Assembly: GCF_900096905.1 (NCBI RefSeq)
Contig: NZ_FMYI01000005.1
Coordinates: 138,439 to 202,438, forward strand
Direction of reading: 5' to 3'
Length of the DNA stretch: 64,000 nucleotides
Source of the DNA: Pelagirhabdus alkalitolerans
GTDB lineage: Bacteria > Bacillota > Bacilli > Bacillales > Amphibacillaceae
Under the pieces are notes generated by a model. That model saw nothing but the letters and a program-made list of their open reading frames with translations, made no database searches and was not told the origin of the DNA. How positions within the stretch are numbered: the stretch's first letter is position 1; each line of letters opens with the position of its first letter. Of this stretch, positions 60,807 through 64,000 are shown piece after piece. Both the position numbers and the translations under genes were made by a program.

Positions 60807-62051
60807 TTATTCAATTTCGACAACAGCTTCTTCTTGTTCAAGGGAAGCATCCACATCTTCTGGTTCTTCAATTTCTATTGGCACTTCATATTCGCCAACA
60901 TTAAAACCGTCTAAATCAACAACAAGTTCAAAAGAAGCGGCATCTAGATCACTGATTTCAGAGGGGAAACCATTGATGCTAACATCAATTACCCCTGTAT
61001 CAGGATCCAGAATAGTTGCCGTCAAATCATCTGATAAATTATCTACATCAATTTCCACATTTTCAATTGTCACATCTGTCGTTTCTTCTACTTCGACATT
61101 TAACGTAATCGAATTTTGTGAAAGCATTCTAGCATTGTCCGGCATAACAAGATCAACATCAATCGTTGTACTTTCTGTTATCTCGGACAGATCAATTGGC
61201 TCGGTGTCTATTTCTGTAATCGTTTCTAAATCGTCTTCTGAAGCATACACGTCAACTTCATCAATATCTGACTCGATTGAAGTAAGTTGCAAATTATCAG
61301 GCAATTCGCCTGTAGTATCAATATTGATAGGAACCGATTCATGAGGACTCGCTACCTCTAAATCAATTGAAACTGTTTCAGGTTCAATGCGTGCATTGAG
61401 TTGGTTTCCTTCATTATCATAAACTCGAACCGGTACGTCTGTAATTTCTAACGATTCCCCGATTCCCTCAACATCGACATAAACTTTAACGACTGATATT
61501 CGATCGATAACACTTTCAGAACTTGTGACTTGAACAGTTCCTGGCGAAACATTTTCGGAAACAATTTCAAAACCAGGCTCAATCTGTTCTTCATTTGTGT
61601 AATCCACTTGTACATCGAACGTTTCTGTTGCTCGTTCCTCAATAGAGATTTCGACTTGTGATGGCTCAATTCCTACATTAAGTCTATTAGAAATACCATC
61701 ATATTCAATTGGAACAACATGTGTCCCAGGTTCTAAACCTTCTAAATCAACAAACACATCGAAATTACGTTGCGTAGCTGTTGATTGAACAACACTAACA
61801 GTCCCTTCTAAGGTCATCGTGACAAACTCAGGAACACCACTAACGACATATTCTTCTTCATCAATCATGATATTGACCGGTACATCCTCTAGAATTTCAG
61901 TTTCTTGAGAATTATTGAAAATAGAATCCAGACCACCTATATCTGCTGTTCGCATATCTTGATTGTCAAAAGAAATCACAAAAAAGGTCAAAACAGCAAG
62001 AAATAATGATACTATTCGAATTACCCAAGGCTTATTTAACCAATCATTCAT
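60807..62051 (-). CDS. cdaR: CdaA regulatory protein (YbbR domains)
   Basis: 414 residues from the ATG at 62051, behind GGAGGGG, giving a 4-nt overlap with cdaA. One N-terminal membrane helix (about 7-27) and four YbbR-type repeats of about 85 residues outside the cell (starts near 45, 130, 215 and 300). It modulates the cyclase CdaA. The very acidic composition suits high salt. Confidence 0.93.
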   Translation of the reverse strand: MNDWLNKPWVIRIVSLFLAVLTFFVISFDNQDMRTADIGGLDSIFNNSQETEILEDVPVNIMIDEEEYVVSGVPEFVTMTLEGTVSVVQSTATQRNFDVFVDLEGLEPGTHVVPIEYDGISNRLNVGIEPSQVEISIEERATETFDVQVDYTNEEQIEPGFEIVSENVSPGTVQVTSSESVIDRISVVKVYVDVEGIGESLEITDVPVRVYDNEGNQLNARIEPETVSIDLEVASPHESVPINIDTTGELPDNLQLTSIESDIDEVDVYASEDDLETITEIDTEPIDLSEITESTTIDVDLVMPDNARMLSQNSITLNVEVEETTDVTIENVEIDVDNLSDDLTATILDPDTGVIDVSINGFPSEISDLDAASFELVVDLDGFNVGEYEVPIEIEEPEDVDASLEQEEAVVEIE

Positions 62052-62869
62052 TTTTTCTTTCCCCTCCAATTCCATGACTTAAGTGTCGGGGCTTTAACAA
62101 AATTAGGTTCCAATTCTTTTACTAAAATATCTCTTAACTTCTCTTCATCTATATCTCTATATAGCTCAGCGTTTCTGGTCAATGATATATTTCCTGTTTC
62201 TTCAGAAACGATAATGGTAATCGCATCACTCACTTCACTAATTCCCATCGCTGCGCGGTGGCGTGTTCCAAGCTCTTTAGATATGAATGGACTTTCTGAT
62301 AACGGCAAATAACAAGCTGCTGCAACAATTTCATTCTGATTTATAATAACAGCACCATCATGTAGTGGCGTATTCGGAACAAAAATATTTGTTAACAATT
62401 GGTTCGTTAGCTGACCATTAATAGGGATACCTGTTTGAACATAATCCCCCATATTCGTCTCGCGTTCAATTGTGATAAGTGCACCAATCCGTCTTTTACC
62501 CATGTATTTACACGATTTGACAATCGCTTCAATTGTTTGATTGAAAATTTCTTCTTCAGATCGTCTATTTCGACTAAAGAAACTCCCCCGTCCTATTTGT
62601 TCTAGCGCTCGTCTCAATTCAGGTTGAAAGAGTATAATAACAGCTAAAGGACCCCAAACAATGATTTGTTCGATCATAACTTGTACCGTTTGTAAATTTA
62701 AAAAATAACTTACTAAATAAATAATAAAAACAACAAAAATACCTTTTAATAACTGTATTGCTTTTGTCCCTCTAAGTAGCATGATGAGTTTATAAAAAAC
62801 ATACCAGACGAGGGCAATGTCTACAGTTATCCGAAGTATATTAAAAAAAGATAATCCCTCACCGAGCAT
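62048..62869 (-). CDS. cdaA: Diadenylate cyclase CdaA
   Basis: 273 residues from the ATG at 62869 (GAAGGA 9 nt upstream; the frame is open 14 codons further). Three membrane helices, then the DAC domain with DGAVII (about 170) and RHRAAMGISE (about 202), the catalytic motifs. It makes cyclic di-AMP, which controls potassium and osmolyte uptake and wall homeostasis. Confidence 0.96.
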   Translation of the reverse strand: MLGEGLSFFNILRITVDIALVWYVFYKLIMLLRGTKAIQLLKGIFVVFIIYLVSYFLNLQTVQVMIEQIIVWGPLAVIILFQPELRRALEQIGRGSFFSRNRRSEEEIFNQTIEAIVKSCKYMGKRRIGALITIERETNMGDYVQTGIPINGQLTNQLLTNIFVPNTPLHDGAVIINQNEIVAAACYLPLSESPFISKELGTRHRAAMGISEVSDAITIIVSEETGNISLTRNAELYRDIDEEKLRDILVKELEPNFVKAPTLKSWNWRGKKK

Positions 62870-62999
62870 GACAACACATCCTTCTCTCCATAAATAACCA
62901 ACCCATTTCAAAAGTAATCGCCATTTCCATTATAGCATATACTCAAACAAGATTATAATGAAATCTAACAGTTAACATCCAGTTTTTATCAAAAATAAA

Positions 63000-63037
63000 A
63001 AAAGGATTAAACATTAATATTAACGTTCAACCCTTTT
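63000..63037 (-). terminator. Terminator of the rRNA-tRNA operon
   Basis: AAAAGGATTAAAC pairs with GTTCAACCCTTTT with two mismatches; on the minus strand a T-run follows, 13 nt after the last tRNA. Confidence 0.75.
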
Positions 63038-63049
63038 GTCTAATATGTA

Positions 63050-63125
63050 TGGTGGAGCCTAGCGGGATCGAACCGCTGACCTCCTGCGTGCAAAGCAGGC
63101 GCTCTCCCAGCTGAGCTAAGGCCCC
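63050..63125 (-). tRNA. tRNA-Ala (UGC)
   Basis: 76 nt with encoded CCA. Anticodon TGC in CTTTGCACG; acceptor GGGGCCT with AGGCTCC. Last tRNA of the cluster. Confidence 0.97.
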
Positions 63126-63146
63126 AATGTATAATGTTAATCAAAG

Positions 63147-63219
63147 TGAGCCATGAAGGATTCGAACCTTCGACCCTCTGATTAAAAGTCAGATGCTCTA
63201 CCAACTGAGCTAATGGCTC
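63147..63219 (-). tRNA. tRNA-Lys (UUU)
   Basis: 73 nt without encoded CCA. Anticodon TTT in ACTTTTAAT; acceptor GAGCCAT with ATGGCTC. Confidence 0.97.
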
Positions 63220-63223
63220 GAAA

Positions 63224-63298
63224 TGGCTGGGCTAGCTGGATTCGAACCAGCGCATGACGGTACCAAAAACCGTTGCCTTACCGCTTGGCTATAGCCCA
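63224..63298 (-). tRNA. tRNA-Gln (UUG)
   Basis: 75 nt with encoded CCA. Anticodon TTG in GTTTTTGGT; acceptor TGGGCTA with TAGCCCA. Confidence 0.97.
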
Positions 63299-63349
63299 AT
63301 AAAATAACAGTGAATTTAATACACTGTTAGTCATAAATACTATAAAAAA

Positions 63350-63435
63350 TGGTGGAGGGAGTAGGACTCGAACCTACGAACCCGATGGGAGCGGATTTAC
63401 AGTCCGCCGCGTTTGGCCAACTTCGCTATCCCTCC
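63350..63435 (-). tRNA. tRNA-Tyr (GUA)
   Basis: 86 nt with long variable arm and encoded CCA. Anticodon GTA in ACTGTAAAT. Confidence 0.97.
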
Positions 63436-63450
63436 AACGTAATAGTGTAC

Positions 63451-63526
<76 letters not shown>

Positions 63527-63529
63527 AAA

Positions 63530-63605
63530 TGGTGGAGGATGCAGGGCTCGAACCTGCGACCCCCTGCTTGTAAGGCAGGTGCTCTCCCAGCTGAGCTAAT
63601 CCTCC
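63530..63605 (-). tRNA. tRNA-Val (UAC)
   Basis: 76 nt with encoded CCA. Anticodon TAC in CCTTACAAG. Confidence 0.97.
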
Positions 63606-63612
63606 AAAATAA

Positions 63613-63687
63613 TGGTGACCCGTACGGGATTCGAACCCGTGTTACCGCCGTGAAAGGGCGGTGTCTTAACCACTTGACCAACGGGCC
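63613..63687 (-). tRNA. tRNA-Glu (UUC)
   Basis: 75 nt with encoded CCA. Anticodon TTC in CCTTTCACG. Confidence 0.97.
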
Positions 63688-63707
63688 AGTACAAAAAAAT
63701 AAACGAG

Positions 63708-63779
<72 letters not shown>

Positions 63780-63783
63780 AAAA

Positions 63784-63858
63784 TGGCTCCACAGGTAGGA
63801 TTCGAACCTACGACCGATCGGTTAACAGCCGATTGCTCTACCACTGAGCTACTGTGGA
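63784..63858 (-). tRNA. tRNA-Asn (GUU)
   Basis: 75 nt with encoded CCA. Anticodon GTT in CTGTTAACC; first tRNA behind the 5S gene, as in many Bacillus rRNA operons. Confidence 0.97.
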
Positions 63859-63908
63859 ACAATAATAGTTAAAACCATTACTTACTTCACAAAGCTATGT
63901 ATGGCTTT

Positions 63909-64000
63909 GCTTAGCGACGTCCTACTCTTGCAGGGGTAAACCCAACTACCATCGGCGCTGAAGAGCTTAACTTCTGTGTTCGGCATGGGAACAGGTGTGA
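63909..64000 (-). rRNA. rrf: 5S rRNA, 3' part
   Basis: The minus strand gives TCACACCTGTTCCCATGCCG, GAACACAGAAGTTAAGCTCT, and ends GTAGGACGTCGCTAAGC, the 5S 3' end. About the first 25 nt lie beyond the window. The 16S and 23S genes should follow outside. Confidence 0.95.

Overview
This is chromosomal DNA of a low-GC Gram-positive bacterium of the class Bacilli, most likely a salt- or alkali-tolerant member of the Bacillaceae (Amphibacillus/Halolactibacillus/Gracilibacillus-like). The signs are AGGAGG-type ribosome binding sites, a glmS ribozyme, a cdaA-cdaR-glmM operon, a yxdJKLM-yxeA-like peptide-sensing module, CcpA-type cre sites, Zur boxes, a 5S-tRNA cluster of the Bacillus kind, and several very acidic secreted lipoproteins. 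The genus is an inference; no gene in the window settles it.

Layout. 0-4 kb: nucleoside catabolism (deoB 5' end, XapX protein, pdp) with a GntR/UTRA regulator and a shared operator, then an FAD amine oxidase. 4-7 kb: two lipoproteins, an AI-2E-family permease and a 20-bp-period CGCG tandem array. 7-9.5 kb: cadA-cadC metal efflux with three CadC-type operators. 9.6-13 kb: PAS-GGDEF-EAL protein and a lipid kinase. 13-16 kb: GH120 beta-xylosidase with a divergent AraC regulator. 16-22 kb: a GntR(YtrA)-ABC operon, a UbiA prenyltransferase, a ROK sugar kinase and a second ABC-2 exporter. 22-28.5 kb: assorted accessory genes (GrpB, MerR/MATE pair, MDR dehydrogenase, a 41-aa membrane peptide, CDF transporter). 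28.5-33.6 kb: yxd-like module. 33.7-36.8 kb: a decayed zone with a truncated MFS gene and a hybrid transposase relic.

36.9-44.6 kb: glmS with its ribozyme, then the mannitol locus mtlA-mtlR-mtlF-mtlD. 44.8-55.9 kb: a beta-glucan/oligosaccharide locus made of a LacI regulator, a YesL protein, an ABC importer (lipoprotein and two permeases), GH1, GH30 and a 1051-aa phosphorylase of the GH94/GH149/GH161 kind. All three enzymes lack signal peptides, so the picture is import followed by cytoplasmic hydrolysis and phosphorolysis. Three 14-bp palindromes with an AAAGCGCTTT core flank the regulator and the transporter gene. 56-59.3 kb: zinc uptake adcB-adcC and a separately transcribed adcA, each with its own Zur box; the AdcA protein carries two tandem inserted domains. 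59.4-62.9 kb: glmM-cdaR-cdaA (cyclic di-AMP synthesis). 63-64 kb: nine tRNA genes and the 3' part of a 5S rRNA gene, all on the minus strand.

Nearly all genes between 28.7 kb and the end lie on the minus strand, collinear with the rRNA operon. The least explained items are the CGCG array, the double-domain AdcA, the fused IS1182/ISL3 relic, a repeat shared by that relic and a terminator 8 kb away, and the beta-glucan phosphorylase locus.
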